Source: Charina bottae
Lineage: Eukaryota; Chordata; Lepidosauria; Squamata; Charinaidae
Assembly: GCA_023362775.1 (NCBI GenBank)
Contig: JALMGJ010000003.1
Location: 179,525,725 to 179,589,724, forward strand
Direction: 5' to 3'
Length of the DNA stretch: 64,000 nucleotides
Part shown: positions 1 through 12,065 of the stretch, piece after piece
Layout of the letters: the number at the start of each line of letters is the position of its first letter
Numbering within the stretch: position 1 is the first letter of the stretch
Position numbers and translations under genes: made by a program
The notes under the pieces: generated by a model
What the model was told of the DNA's origin: nothing
Seen by the model: only the letters and a program-made list of their open reading frames with translations
Database searches by the model: none

Positions 1-1342
1 TTGGAAAAAATCAACTTATATCCCCATACCAAAAAAGGGAAGCACTAAAGAATGTTCAAACTATCGAACAGTGGCACTTATTTCACATGCCAGTAAGGTA
101 ATGCTCAGGTAATGCAAGGTAGACTCCAGCAATTCATGGAGCGAGAATTGCCAGATGTACAAGCTGGGTTTAGAAAAGGCAGAGGAACTAGAGACCCAAT
201 TGCCAATATCTGCTAGATAATGGAAAAAGCCAGGGAGTTTCAGAAAAAACATCTATTTCTGTTTTATTGACTATTATAAAGCCTTTGACTATGTGGATCA
301 TAACAAATTGTGGCAAGTTCTTGGTGGTATGGGGATACCAAGTCATCTTGTCTGCCTCCTGAGGAATCTGTATAACGACCAAGTAGCAATGGTAAGAACA
401 GACCATGGAACAACAGACTGGTTTAAGATTGGGAAAGGAGTACGGCAGGGCTGTATACTCTCACCCTACCTATTCAACCTGTACACAGAACACATCATGC
501 AACATGCTGGACTTGATGAATCCAAGTCTGGAGTTAAAATTGCTGGAAGAAATATTAACAATCTCAGATATGCAGATGATACCACTTTGATGGCTGAAAG
601 CGAGGAGGAGCTGAGGAGTCTTATGGTGAAGGTGAAAGAAGAAAGTGCAAAAGCTGGGTTGCAGTTAAACCTCAAAAAGACCAAGATTATGGCAACCAGC
701 TTGATTGATAACTGGCAAATAGAGGGAGAAAACGTGGAGGCAGTGACAGACTTTGTATTTCTAGGCGCAAAGATTACTGCAGATGCTGACTGCAGCCAGG
801 AAATCAGAAGACGTCTATTTCTTGGGAGGAGAGAAATGGCAAATCTTGATAAAATAGTTAAGAGCAGAGACATCACACTGACAACAAAGGTCCGCATAGT
901 TAAAGCAATTATATTCCCTGTAGTAACCTATGGCTGCGAGAGCTGGACCATAAGGAAGGCTGAGCGAAGGAAGATAGATGTTTTTGAACTGTGGTGTTGG
1001 AGGAAAATTCTGAGATTGCCTTGGACTGCAAGAAGATCAAACCAGTCCATACTCCAGGAAATAAAGCCAGACTGCTCACTTGAGGGAATGATATTAAAGG
1101 CAAAACTGAAGTACTTTGGCCACATAATGAGAAGACAGGATACCCTGGAGAAGAAGCTGATGCTAGGGGAAGTGGAAGGCCAAAGGAAGAGGGGCCGACC
1201 AAGGGCAAGATGGATGGATGATATTCTGGAGGTGACGGACTCAACTGTGGGGGAGCTGGGGATGGTGATGGCCGACAGGAAGCTCTGGCGTGGGCTGGTC
1301 CATGAAGTCACGAAGAGTCGGAAGCGACTGAACGAATAAACA
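1..1342 (+). mobile_element. RTE/BovB-group LINE, 3' part
   Basis: This is the 3' part of an RTE-clade non-LTR retrotransposon; its 5' part lies outside the window. The codons for an RT-type protein run from about base 1, but the first 290 bases are broken by stops and frameshifts. From 293 to 1339 the frame is open for 348 residues. It holds the RT motifs GVRQGCILSPYLFNLY and LRYADDTTLMAE (the YADD catalytic motif). These are followed by the RTE C-terminal region with YGCESWTIRKAE and ELWCWRKILR, ending in EVTKSRKRLNE. The stop is followed by a short ACAAC-rich tail, as in BovB-type elements. The same subfamily recurs at 48320-52340 and 62221-63018. Reverse transcription at a nicked target is the family role. 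This copy is dead because of its broken upstream part. Confidence 0.93.
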
Positions 1343-1856
1343 ACAAAAACATCAGCATTATAATATTAACCTGAAAGCAAATCCTCCCTGAATTTAAGAT
1401 AAGAATCCTATGCATTGCCCAGTTTTACCTCCTCGTCTATTTAGGATTGCCAACTCCTTGTGAAATCAGTCCTGGAGATTCCCAACCCCCCAATCCCCCA
1501 AATAAGTATGTCCATGTGGCATGCTTGGGGATTTGCATATATGTATCTGCCAGAACCTATATTCCCCCCCCCAAAAAAAAAGAGAGGGGGGAGAACCATG
1601 GCAAAAAAAAAGTAATTGAATTAAAATGAATTAAAATTATTTATCTGTAAAAGTAGGTAACCCATTTGCAAAAGTAATTGACCCTGTATTTCCATATCCC
1701 AACCATTCTCCCTCTCATACAAACCATTCTCATATGTAGAAACCTGCAAGGATACATACATACTGTATATCCCTCTACCTTCTCCCAGCAGAATCAGTTA
1801 AAAAGGAAGAAGAAATAACAGGAAGGAGAGAAGTAAGAGAAAAGGGTAGTTGTACT
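1343..1856. other. no gene recognised
   Basis: This is AT-rich DNA with a C-run followed by an A-run near 1565-1580. No coding or structured element is recognised. Confidence 0.5.
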
Positions 1857-1942
1857 AGGGAAGGGAAGGGAAGGGAAGGGAAGGGAAGGGAAGGGAAGGG
1901 AAGGGAAGGGAAGGGAAGGGAAGGGAAGGGAAGGGAAGGGAA
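1857..1942 (+). repeat. (AAGGG)n pentanucleotide microsatellite
   Basis: About 17 uninterrupted units of AAGGG, so one strand is pure purine. Purity suggests recent expansion. The reverse frame reads as a Ser-Leu-Pro-Phe repeat, which I treat as an artefact. Confidence 0.97.
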
Positions 1943-3649
1943 GCTAAACACAAGTGGGTGTAAAACTGGCTGGATGTGAGGCAAGGAGATACCTGGCCAG
2001 GGAAGAAAGAAAAGTGAAAATGCCCTGTTAAAGGGTTAAATTAACCAGGCAAACAGTAGCTAACTTTCAGACTAATTTTAAAGGCACCCACCCTTTGCAG
2101 GATGCAGTCTGGAGCCATTTGCCTCTCATGCTGATTTCTTCACTTCTAACAGCTTCTTGCATTTTTATCAAGAAATGTAAAATGACAACCCCACCACCAA
2201 GGTCTTTATTTAGGGCAGGGGAGGAACCGTTCTGCCTATTGGGTCACTATGGCATATAGACTGTTATTATATTTCACATTCTCATCTTAAATTATGCAAC
2301 ATTTATATGGCACAGATTGTAGTATATTCCAGTATTGCGGGTAAGATTTCAAACATGACCTGGTCTTCATTCACTGCTGAAAACATGTCCAGATAGCAGA
2401 ATAATTGCTGACACCTTGCAGTTTGGAAGCAGGTTCTGCATCATCTCTTTCCGTGAGCTTATTTGAAAAACAAAATCATACCCCTCATTGCAGCATGCAG
2501 TTGGATGTAGGGCATGGCTGTCTAAAAGTCTACTTCCCAGCCTTTGTCTCTGAAGTAGGTCCAAGAAGCCAAATTAAATGCCATTTTTGCCCTCAAAGAC
2601 TCATAAGGGAAGACACAGCCATGGTGGTAATGGGTTAACTTTCTGGCTCCAACTGCTGCTGCTGTGCTGGCGCTGGCAGCTCATTCTGGCAGGCAGCCCC
2701 AATTGCAGTTCTTGGCACTCTGTGCTGCCTTAAATGAAAATGTGACAAAGAACATTTTCTGCTCCTGCTGTACTACAGCTATTGATCACTTACATAGCTC
2801 TTGTAATTTGCAAAGTACTTTACATTATGCATTGTATTTACCAGAAAACAAATATAACCAGGTATCCTTTCTTATTGGGACAAACGCTGGGCACTGGAGC
2901 GGTTGGGTTGGATTTAGCTGAGTGGAGTTCTGCTGATGCTGGAAGAAATGGGCCGGAAGACGATCTTTAAAATTCTGCCTTCCCACATCTCATGACAAGC
3001 TGCTCTCAGGGGTAGCACGTAGGGCTGAGAGAAACAATAATTCCAGGCTTTTTTACTGTCTGCAATAGAAGAACTATATTCTGGTCTATCATATTTTAAA
3101 ACAGATTAAAAGAAACTATCCCAAAATTTTCCCCTATTTTCAAATTAATCTTGTTATGCTAAACTAATTAACAGATGAAAAGTATAGGTACATACAATGG
3201 CATTAACAATATAAAATAACTTCAGAATTAATAATCATGATAATATGGAAAATGAAAAAAGCTTGGAAACCTATGTTATAAACAGAACAACTTCCAAAAA
3301 TGTAACCATATTCCTCGAGAGTCTCTCAGAACAATACCACTAATTAAAATGTTGAAAAACAACAGATATCAACAATCTGTTGCTGAAAACCAGGTGTAGT
3401 TTCTTGATGTCTTGATAAATTCCAAATATTGGGGATATAGCAGCAAGATGATTAACAATCCTCTTGCTGTCGGTCCAAAATAGGACAATAATGGGACAAA
3501 ACCAATTGCATGATAAAGATTTTGAGTTCCATCTCCAGCAGAAAATGATTGTAAACAGGGATGTTATCTAAATTAGGCAACAGCTACTTCCAATGATAAT
3601 TCATCATGCTACACAAGATCACATTGGCATGGAATTTTCCCCATTCTTC
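1943..3649. other. no gene recognised
   Basis: Mixed-composition intergenic DNA. Short open frames here, including 85 residues at 2664, show no recognisable domain. I see no terminal repeats or tails. Confidence 0.45.
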
Positions 3650-3657
3650 TTATAAGG

Positions 3658-4162
3658 CAGGGCTTTCCAAACTTTTGCCGTTGGCGACACACCAACAGCT
3701 GGCGCGCAAAAACCTGGAAGCGCTGCCGCCGCTGCAGCACACAAAAACCTGGAAGCGGCGGTGCTTCCGGGTTGCCGCCGCAGCAGCAGCAACGTCCTGG
3801 AGCCCGGAAGCGCTGATGGCCTGCCGCTGCCACTGCCACTGCCCCTTCGAAAGGGCAGGCTCCGGGGACCCCGAAAATGCCCTCGGGTCCGGCAGGGAGG
3901 TGAAAAGATTCGCCGCACGCACACACACGCTGCCAGGCCGCTTCCCTCCGCACAGCTGATCGGCACTGAGAATTTCCATCCCGCCCCCCCGCGCTGATCA
4001 GCTGTGCAGCAGGGAAGCGGCCTGGCAGCGTGCATGCGTGATTTTCGCCTCCCTGCCGGAACCGAGGGCATTTTCATCAGCGCTTCCGGGTTCTCACGAG
4101 ACACACTTTGGGCCCCCAGGTGACACAGTATTGTGTCGCGACACGCAGTTTGGAAAGCCCTG
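3658..4162 (+). mobile_element. non-autonomous hAT DNA transposon (GC-rich MITE)
   Basis: The 505-bp element begins CAGGGCTTTCCAAAC and ends GTTTGGAAAGCCCTG, a terminal inverted repeat. It is flanked by an exact 8-bp duplication TTATAAGG at 3650-3657 and 4163-4170. An 8-bp target duplication with CAG..CTG ends is the hAT signature. The inside is very GC- and CpG-rich and encodes no transposase. It contains a nested inverted repeat: GGCCGCTTCCCT near 3938 is mirrored near 4010. Related copies lie at 16299-16646 and, on the other strand, at 61184-61473. All share GTTGGCGACACACC-like and GTGTCGCGACAC-like subterminal blocks. Long open frames across it are composition artefacts. Confidence 0.92.
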
Positions 4163-4170
4163 TTATAAGG

Positions 4171-4615
4171 ACTTTAAGCCATCTCTCATCTGTATTTTTA
4201 TCTGCCTTCCAAAGTCTGAATCTATGATTCAGTTCATGCACACTTGAAAATAATCATTGACCACAGTGGATATTCTTTCAAAGTAAACATATGTAGAACT
4301 GGACAGTAAATTTCTGAAAGCAGAGAACCTATTTTTAATTTTGATTTCATTAATTGTATTGCTAGAATAATTCATTTTAAACAACTGTTTGCAAGTTTTC
4401 TATTTCATATCCTTTTTGAAAACCCTCCCAACGTTTTTTTTCTTTCAGTCCATTCCAGCCCATTGCAGCTTTTCACTGTCTTTCCTAAAGGAAATGTAAC
4501 AGCAACAGGAACTTTAGCTTTGCTATGTAAAATATATTAATTAATTAAGTCTAAACATAGGGGAAAAGAGAAGGAGCATGGAAGGAAAGGCATACAAATA
4601 TTTGTATCTATATGG
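4171..4615. other. no gene recognised
   Basis: AT-rich DNA with no element recognised. Confidence 0.45.
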
Positions 4616-4943
4616 ATTTGAAGAAGCACGATAGAAAGAGTATTGATCCTTTTGAACTTTGGTGTTGGAGAGGACTGCTGAGAATGCCATGGATAGCCAA
4701 AAAATAAACAAATGGATCATAGAACAAATTATCAGCCTCAAATTATCACATTTTTGTCAAATTATGTGAAGACCTAGCTCTTTTGAAAAGTCTATAATAC
4801 TGGGAAGAAAGGAGAAAAAGAAAGGAGAAAATGGATGACCACCAGCAAGGTGGACACATTTGCAATGGAGTTGGATACACTGTTGGAAGACCTGAAGGTC
4901 CAGGTTGGGATCCCATCATCATTTGATTGGAGAAAGACAACAT
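4616..4943 (+). mobile_element. degraded RTE-lineage LINE fragment
   Basis: A decayed C-terminal piece of the RTE lineage also found on the minus strand at 18751-21398 and 27949-34545. Reading plus, it gives FELWCWRGLLRMPWIAKK, with later frame breaks and a stretch resembling the PPARW basic region near 4830-4910. A PLE begins directly after it, with a TSD whose left copy is at 4933-4943, so the PLE inserted into or beside this fragment. Confidence 0.65.
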
Positions 4944-6113
4944 AAGAAAGGTCAAATCACTAAAGAAGAACAGAGGCGGATGAAAAGCAGTGGACCCATC
5001 ATCCCACGCTTCTATGGATGCCCCAAAATACACAAGCCCGACATAACACTCTGTCCTATTGTATCATTACCAGGGACCCCTACATACAACATAGCTAAAG
5101 AACTTACAAGAAAACTAGGGCATCTCACAGAGGAGAGCGAATACTCTATCAACTCCCCACTAAAGTGCCTCCAGAAAATCAAAGACCTAAAAATAGATGA
5201 AGATGAAATTATGGTGTAATTTGATGTTACTGCACTCTTTACATCCATAGACCAAGCACTAGCGATTGAATCCATGGCAGCAGATCTACGTAACACACCT
5301 GACCTAACTAGATACACCAAGATCAAAATACCCAGAATCATGGACCTCATCAACCTCTGCCTCACCACCTACTTTCAGTTTGATAGACAAATATACCAAC
5401 AAATCAAAGGAACACCTATGGGATCACCACTCTCAGAACTCATAGCAGAGATTGTAATGCAACGTCTAGAAAGGATAGCACTCCCACACATACAACCCAA
5501 AGTATGGATCTGTTATGTAGATGACACCTTCATCATAATAAAAAAGGATCAACTGGAGGAAACACATGAAACCATCAACAACATTTTCAAAGGAATAAAA
5601 TTCACAAGGGAAGAAGAAAACAACAACACACTACCCTTCTTGGACATCCTCATCAGTAGAGGAAATGATGGCATTCTAGAAACACAAGTCTACCGGAAAT
5701 CTACCCACACTAACCAAGTGCTCCACTACCAAAGCAATAACCCTACCTCCCACAAGAGGAGCTGTGTAAGAACACTATTCAGATTAGCACAAACGCACTG
5801 CAGCAACCCAGAACACCAGAAAAAGGAAATAGACCACTTATATAGCATCTTTCAGCAAAATAGATATCCACGCAACTTTATCAAAAAGTGATTGACCACT
5901 CAACCCACCACAGCAAAACCAACAGAAGCTATGAAAAGGATTATACTGCCATACATCAGAAACATCTCAGAAACTACTAATAGACTGTTACAACCACACG
6001 GCATCACCGTAGCACACAAACCAACCAAAACCCTTCAGAACATCGTAAGTAAACCAAAAGATCCAGTAGCCCAAGAAGAAAAAAACAGGAGTTATCTACA
6101 ACATACAGTGTAA
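4944..6113 (+). pseudogene. PLE reverse transcriptase remnant
   Basis: One reading frame gives PLE RT blocks in order: FYGCPKIHKPD (about 5010), FDVTALFTSID (5220), QIKGTPMGSPLS (5400), YVDDTF with its two catalytic aspartates (about 5513-5530), and NNTLPFLDILI (5630). The GTPMGSPLS and YVDD blocks are typical of Penelope RT. There are in-frame stops at 5217-5219 and 5889-5891. The frame is then lost near 6080, where an A-run has one base more than in the related copy at 46335. The N-terminal part is missing. Confidence 0.9.
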
Positions 6114-6655
6114 GGACTGTAACAGCCACTATGTAGGACAGACTGGCAGAAGACTAGCAGAACACATCCATGAACACCAACTAGCAGTCAGAAGACATGA
6201 TGAAAACTCCTTTATCTCACAAGACATGGACAGACTTAACCATACTTTCAACTGGGAAACTGTGAGCATCTTAAACCAAGCCAAATCCAAAAATGCTAGA
6301 GAATTCCTGGAAGCTTGGCACTCAGACAAAGCAGCCATCAACAGACACATAGAGGTAAACAACATTTACATACCATTCATAAGAGACAATAGAAAAGTCA
6401 GAAGACCAGAACACCTCTTTGCCAGCAATCAACAACCAGATAGGCAAAGATTAACAGCAAGATTAGCAGCAGAGGAGCAATCAAACAACACAATAGACCC
6501 TAATCAAGGAACTATTAACTCAGTCAATCAACCAAGCAGCAAACAACAACCCAATCAAGGTACTACCAAGGAGAGTACAACACCCCCACCAACACAGGCA
6601 GGACAAGCCAGGGTATATAAACAGAGAGCAAGTCCCACTCCCTTTTTGAACTGAA
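6086..6655 (+). pseudogene. PLE GIY-YIG endonuclease domain and tail
   Basis: After the frameshift near 6080 the frame gives VIYNIQCKDCNSHYVGQTGR, the PLE form of the GIY-YIG motif with a preceding C-x2-C pair. An HEHQLAVRR segment and a long hydrophilic tail rich in Gln and Asn follow. The family role is nicking or cleaving the target to start insertion. The C-terminal 142 residues are open from 6226 to 6654. Sister copy: 46340-46830. Confidence 0.85.
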
Positions 6656-6685
6656 GATGTTGCCTAGCCTGGCAATGAAACGTCT
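6651..6685 (+). ncRNA. hammerhead-like ribozyme motif at PLE 3' end
   Basis: CTGAAGA (6651-6657) fits the CUGANGA core box. A hairpin TTGCC/GGCAA (6660-6664 with 6671-6675) stands for stem II, then GAAAC and GTC (6677-6684). The space for stem III is minimal (AC/GU with no loop), as in PLE hammerheads that are expected to act as dimers. PLEs are known to carry such ribozymes. Activity here is inference. Confidence 0.7.
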
Positions 6686-6735
6686 GCAAGAAAACAACAA
6701 GGCTCAGAGAGCACCATGGACTCCAAAGACAATAT

Positions 6736-8610
6736 TTTAATGGTAGGTTTTGTTACTCTGAGAAATCCAGAAGAAAGAAAATATTCAGATCTGCTCCCAA
6801 CAGAATCTGTGATTAAATTCTTTTACATTCCTAGCTAAAGGACCTCTGGGACAACATGAAAGGTAACACAGTAAATTACAGGAAGAAGGCAGAATTAGCA
6901 AACATCTCCCCACTTCTTTCTTTGCTGGAACCTTGTTTTTCTGTAAAACAGCCTTCCCAACTTGGGTCAGATCCAATAAGCTTTTGCTTATCTAAGGAAG
7001 GATTATGGTATAATGCATTTAATATTTAAAAATTAATTCTTAAGGAGATATCAATTCAGGTATTATCTATTTGAGTGCATTTTAATGTGATTATCTTTTA
7101 TATAAAACTGTAATTCATGAGGAAACTGTATTTCTCTGAATTTGATGCCAGAACATAGACAAAAGCACTACTACATTTTGAGGAAAAGTGTTAAGAGATT
7201 TAGAACAACGTAATTCATTTTAAGGCGAGAGTGCTTTTGTTTTGTAAAAGCTTTGATAGGGGCACAATTTCAAATGAATGTCTTTGTCATTATGATTATA
7301 GCTCTTTTAATAGTTGCAAATGTGCTATAACAAGTTGAAAGTATTTTGGGAAGTGAGCTGTCTCTTCAGGATTGCCAACTGCCAGGCTTCTCATGTGATA
7401 CATTCATGCATCTGTCACATGATCCTAGAGCTCAGTTGCTCAGCTGGTTGGAAACATCTCCATAAATATATCTGCTTTGTCTCTCTGGCTGGTGAGGTCT
7501 CATCTCCTTTAGCACTAGAGTGGCATTTAGAAACCAGTCCCTCTGGAGTTTAGGGGGCCAAGAAGCAGCGAAATGGAGCACCACCCCAGTGCTGGATATT
7601 AATGGCTATTTTGACAGAAATGATAAATATTAGTGATGCATTTGTCTTAGAAGTATCCTTAAAATAAATATATTGCATGCTTGTGTGATGCTTAGTCGTT
7701 AGAAATCAGGGCAGCATGATAACTTATTTAAATGTGTGATTGCTATTCATTCATTTAGAGGGGTTTATAGCTCACATTCCCAGGGAGATGTTCAAGTTCT
7801 GAAAAAACAAACAAAATTTTCAGATGCATAAATTAAAAATACTCAAACAAGTAATCCGTAGAATAAAAATCATGAGGAGCTCCAGAAAAGCAAGAAACCC
7901 AACTGAGGGTTTGAACTGAGTAGAGGAATTTGAGAACATGGCAGGCCCCTTGCCTGATGCTAAACTGGCAGCAGGGTAGGTTCCAAGCAGCATCTTTGGG
8001 GCTAGGAGTTGAAAGGGCCTTGGAAAAGGCCCTTTCTTTGCCTGACAGCTCTCCCTACCTTGAATGGTACAAGAACCTGAGAAGAGCCTTTGAGGAGGAT
8101 TTTCATGGATGGAGACAATTAGGGTAACCTTTTATTTTCCTTGGACCCAATTTTCCAGTTTTTGGAAGATGTTCTCTTGTTTCCAGTTTGTTTCTTCACT
8201 TAATTCCAGAATGTATTGGATCTGATTTAAAATCCCTAAGTGGCTTGGCCCTGTCTATTGATAGACTCATGTACTTGTGAGAAAACTGCACATGCTACAT
8301 ATGATTGTCTGGGATTATCCTTCTTACAGGCTTCACCTTTGGAAGTTGATTGTGGTCACAATAGAAAGCTTGTTTCTGTTTTGCTGCTACAATCATGGAA
8401 ATCACTGTTCCTCTTGGGGGCAGGGTATATGTTGTTGCTTGCCCTGAATTATAAGACATTTCATTTTTTTTCCTAAATATTTTCCCACATACATTTGTAG
8501 AATCAAAATTCAGATATGAGTAAAAAAATTGGTTTTCCTAAGATTGGATCTGCTGCAATGCTATTAAAATGCATACTTACCTTTTAAGTAACAATATATG
8601 TTACTTAAGA
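6736..8610. other. no gene recognised
   Basis: AT-rich intergenic DNA. A weak LINE-tail-like stretch may lie at 7745-7800, but it is too short to classify. Confidence 0.45.
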
Positions 8611-9276
8611 CCGAGCTCATGACCACAAGCTTGCAAGGAATGGAAATGTCAAAATAACAACTGATGGTGAAGAGATCGAATGTGTGCAAGAATTCACTTT
8701 CCTAGGTTCACAGATTGATCAAAGCAGTGAATGCAGTCCAGAAATAAAGTGTCGAATCGCACTGGGTTGCACAGCAATGGTGAGAATGAATCGAGTACGG
8801 AAAAGCAAGGACGTCAGCCTGGCAACTAAATGCAGATTAGTCCACACTATCATATTTCCCATAACTACCTTTGGTTGTGAAAGTTGGACCGTGAAAAAAC
8901 TAGATAGGAGGAAAATCGACTTGTTCAAGCTGTGGTGTTGGAGAAGGCTCCTGCGCATTTCTTGGTCAGCAAAGGTGACAAACAAGCATATACTGGGGCG
9001 TATAAAACCAGACATATCATTGGTGGGCAAAATCACAAAACTCCACCTTACTTATTTTGGCCATGTCATGCAATCAAATTCACTGGAAAAGGCAGTTATG
9101 CTTGGAATGGTTGGCGGTAAAAAGAAACGAGGCCGCCAACAACATGGTGGCTAGACACCATCAAAGCCGACACCAGCCAGAGCATAAAACAACTAAAAGA
9201 AGCCATATAAGATTGGAAAATATGGAGAGAGCTGGTCCATAGAATTGCCAAGAATCGGACACGATTGAATGGATAG
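8611..9276 (+). mobile_element. divergent RTE-clade LINE, 3' part
   Basis: A 5'-truncated RTE element of a different lineage from BovB. An open frame (8684-9154, 156 residues) gives EFTFLGSQIDQSSEC, FGCESWTVKK, LFKLWCWRRLLRISW and YFGHVMQSNSLEKAVMLG, i.e. the C-terminal region after the RT domain. After a frameshift at the basic KKKRGR region it continues as LDTIKAD and ends RIAKNRTRLNG with a stop at about 9272. The catalytic RT part is absent. An (ATC)n tail directly follows, unlike the ACAAC tail of the BovB group here. Confidence 0.85.
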
Positions 9277-9304
9277 CATCATCATCATCATCATCATCAT
9301 CATC
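9277..9304 (+). repeat. (CAT)n microsatellite tail of the RTE
   Basis: About nine pure CAT units directly after the RTE coding end. Short simple repeats at the 3' end are usual for RTE elements. Confidence 0.93.
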
Positions 9305-10945
9305 AATATACTGTATGTAGATATGCATAATAATCTGAGTATAATCCAGATCCAACCCTAAATTATATTCTCTTTGATTGGTACCTAAATTATATTGCAT
9401 TCAGAAAATACTGGATAGTTAAAAATGCAAAGGATTATGGGTTTTTTTCCTTTCTTTTTTTTCCATGCCTTCACACAGAGAGAGCTTTGCTGCAATTCAA
9501 CGTGTAATGCATTCTGATAAAGTTGCATCCCAAAAAGGATACCCATTAAGATGTGCTAATAGACAACACTGAGTATATTATCATAAAACATCAGTTTGTT
9601 CAACTGAATAAATAGCTATTCACATTAAAACATTTTGTCTTCTTAGAAGCAAATCAGCTGAAGATCTAGGCTACAATTCAATGAGTTTAACTGTTAGATC
9701 ATGCCATATTTAATTTAAGCAAAAAGGGGTAATCATAATATTCAAGAGATGGGCTTGAAGTTAAAGCCAGCCTTCTGCTGACAGAATTGCTTATTTCTTC
9801 CTCTCTACCACCTCAATACTTTTTTTGGGTAGGTAAGTACAAAAAGGTTGCAGCTGGGTGGGAGAAGGTTCGAAAGCACTGGGCTTACGGGGGGGGGGAG
9901 TGAAAAAGTTATCTAGCAAAAGAACTTCATAGGAGCTTCACTAGAAATTAGGATTGTTTCTGCAGCTTGAGCTAGATCTGCAATTTCTAGATATTTATTT
10001 CTTGAACAGCAATATTAGTTAACTACCTATCAATCTATGCTACATAAATGAATTAATTTTTATTGAGACCAAGAATTATAATGCTTCAAGCATAAAAAAT
10101 AGCATATGCAAGCTACTGCAATACTGGATAGATTCCAAATAGTATTATTAGTGATGTAACAGCATAGGTGTAACCAGATATGTGAAAATGGGATAAAATG
10201 TTGGTAATTTTTTTAAAGCTAGCAACTATATTATCTCTGACAAGGAAAAAACCCCACAATTTAAATAATATTAATACTCTACTCTTCAACTCTTCATAAC
10301 CCCAATTATTTTGATAAATACCCTATCAAAAGTGACATCCTGTTTTCTTACTGGCCATGTATCACTGGAAGGCAACAGATATTGGTTGTTCTCCAACAAT
10401 TGTTCTTAAGAAGCTTGTTGTACTCATAATTTATCCTTCATGGTAGGTTGTCTAATAGCTTTTAGATATGTTAGTACTGAACTGATGGCCATTCAGCTTA
10501 CTGATCATCTGTATGGGGATTCTTATAACAGATATTTTAAATGTATGCCCACATCCACAACTGCAAGTATAAAATGGCACGTATAATGAACTCATATATG
10601 AATGGGGATAGTAGTTTAAGTCCCACCCTTGATTTCTATGCTTCATCAGAACTTCCATGTCTTCTACATATGTACACACACCATTCATTCTGTCTTCTTT
10701 GTGATTAGTAAAAGAACATAACATGATAATGCTATTCTCAGGATGTTGATCATACTTAGAGAACAAACATATTTACTGCAGTTTCAGTTCTGATGTGCTG
10801 ATGAATGGAGAGAGATGGTGAAAGTACTATAGTCATGATCCCAATCCACCTTTTTTTATTTTCAATGAATGTATTCTATCATCTGCAGCAAAATATATAC
10901 ATAAAATACATATTGTATTTTATAATTATTTATAGGTAATTTTAA
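9305..10945. other. no gene recognised
   Basis: AT-rich intergenic DNA with a G-run near 9891. No element or gene recognised. Confidence 0.45.
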
Positions 10946-11040
10946 TTTTTATGTGTGTAAACCGCCCAGAGTCCCCTTTGGGGGAGATGGTGCGGTAATA
11001 GAAGTTAAAGTATAAATAAATAAAATAAATAAATAAAATA
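10946..11040 (+). repeat. LINE/SINE 3'-end repeat (L2/CR1-like tail) with (AAAT)n
   Basis: It contains GTAAACCGCCCAGAGTCCCC followed by GGGGGAGATGGTGCGGTAATAGAAG and ends in AAATAAATAA repeats. The same terminal block recurs at 35630-35750 and 47431-47530, and inverted at 17820-17895 and 43796-43870. It looks like the conserved 3' end of a LINE family and its SINE partners. The exact family is not certain. Confidence 0.65.
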
Positions 11041-12065
11041 GTGTGTCATATTATCTTGCTAAACAAAGCAAGCTAATACATATTACTCTTTAGGCATTGT
11101 AATTGTAATATAAATGGAATAAATAGAACATTGTTCCTGTCCATGTTTTATGGACTGGAGCTTGTTGTAAAGGCATAAGTGTGAATGGGGTTGTAGCATC
11201 ACCACAGCTATCATTCATTTTTTTTTAACTTATTGAGATTTGATTGCCTATAACGGTAAGTATTTCTGAAGACAGATATTCCCACTAGATGACTCACTGT
11301 ACTATTTCAATATGTTTGTTCTCTCAGCTACTTATTTTCCTCACAGTTGGAATAGTTCCATTTGATTTTTGTCATACACACTCGAGAAAATGTTATAATT
11401 CAACTACTCCTTTCTTTTTCTCTAAGATGCAAATTAAAAATCGTTCAAGGGAACTGGAACTTACTGTATAATAAGACTTGCAAGCTTGAAAAACCCATGT
11501 TCTTTAAGATTCTGTTCTCTGTTTCCACAAAGTTGTTATTAAGAAAGCAGGTCTGTGACAGTGTATTTTGATTCATAGGCATAAAAATTACTGCTATAGA
11601 AGTAGCATGGGAAGCAACGTTATGCTTTTTCCCCCCAGCAGAGAATCAAAGTCAAGATGTGTAGGGATGAAAACAGTTTATTTTTCCCATAACTGTTTAA
11701 TTGGTTTTAATTAGTTTTCAGTTATTTCCATGGTTGGTACACAAACTTAATGGTATCTATTTACCATAAATAACACTTAGCAAGAAAAATATGTACAGAT
11801 AGAAAAGCAGACAGAAAGCCATATCCTGTAATAGCAGAGAAAAAATAATGTGAATAGTGAACTGATGAATAGAGAAATTAAATTTAAGTTTGTGTTAAAT
11901 CTCACTGAAGCTTTCAAACTGCAGTCAAGTTTATTTATTTGATTGTGTGCATGTAGGTGTGTTTTTTTGTGCTCCCACAAAAAAACGCAAGCACAAGAAC
12001 ATTTTTTACACTTCATTTTGAAATGCTTCCATGGTTATTTGTCTTTTAGAAAGTGAGTTTCTACA
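11041..12065. other. no gene recognised
   Basis: AT-rich intergenic DNA without recognised features. Confidence 0.45.

Larger units (their letters stand above)
4944..6724 (+). mobile_element. Penelope-like retroelement, 5'-truncated
   Basis: A PLE carrying a reverse transcriptase, then a GIY-YIG endonuclease domain, then a 3' end with a hammerhead-like motif and the terminal block GCTCAGAGAGCACCATGG. Likely target duplications are AAAGACAACAT (4933-4943) and AAAGACAATAT (6725-6735), 10 of 11 identical. This length fits PLE insertions and is close to the 14 bp of the sister copy at 44705-46987. The copy is 5'-truncated and carries stops and a frameshift, so it is inactive. PLEs prime at 3' ends in the target, and their RT is related to telomerase. 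Confidence 0.9.

Noticed and set aside
1775..1984. Ser-Leu-Pro-Phe repeat protein
   Set aside because: It is the reverse-strand translation of the (AAGGG)n microsatellite.
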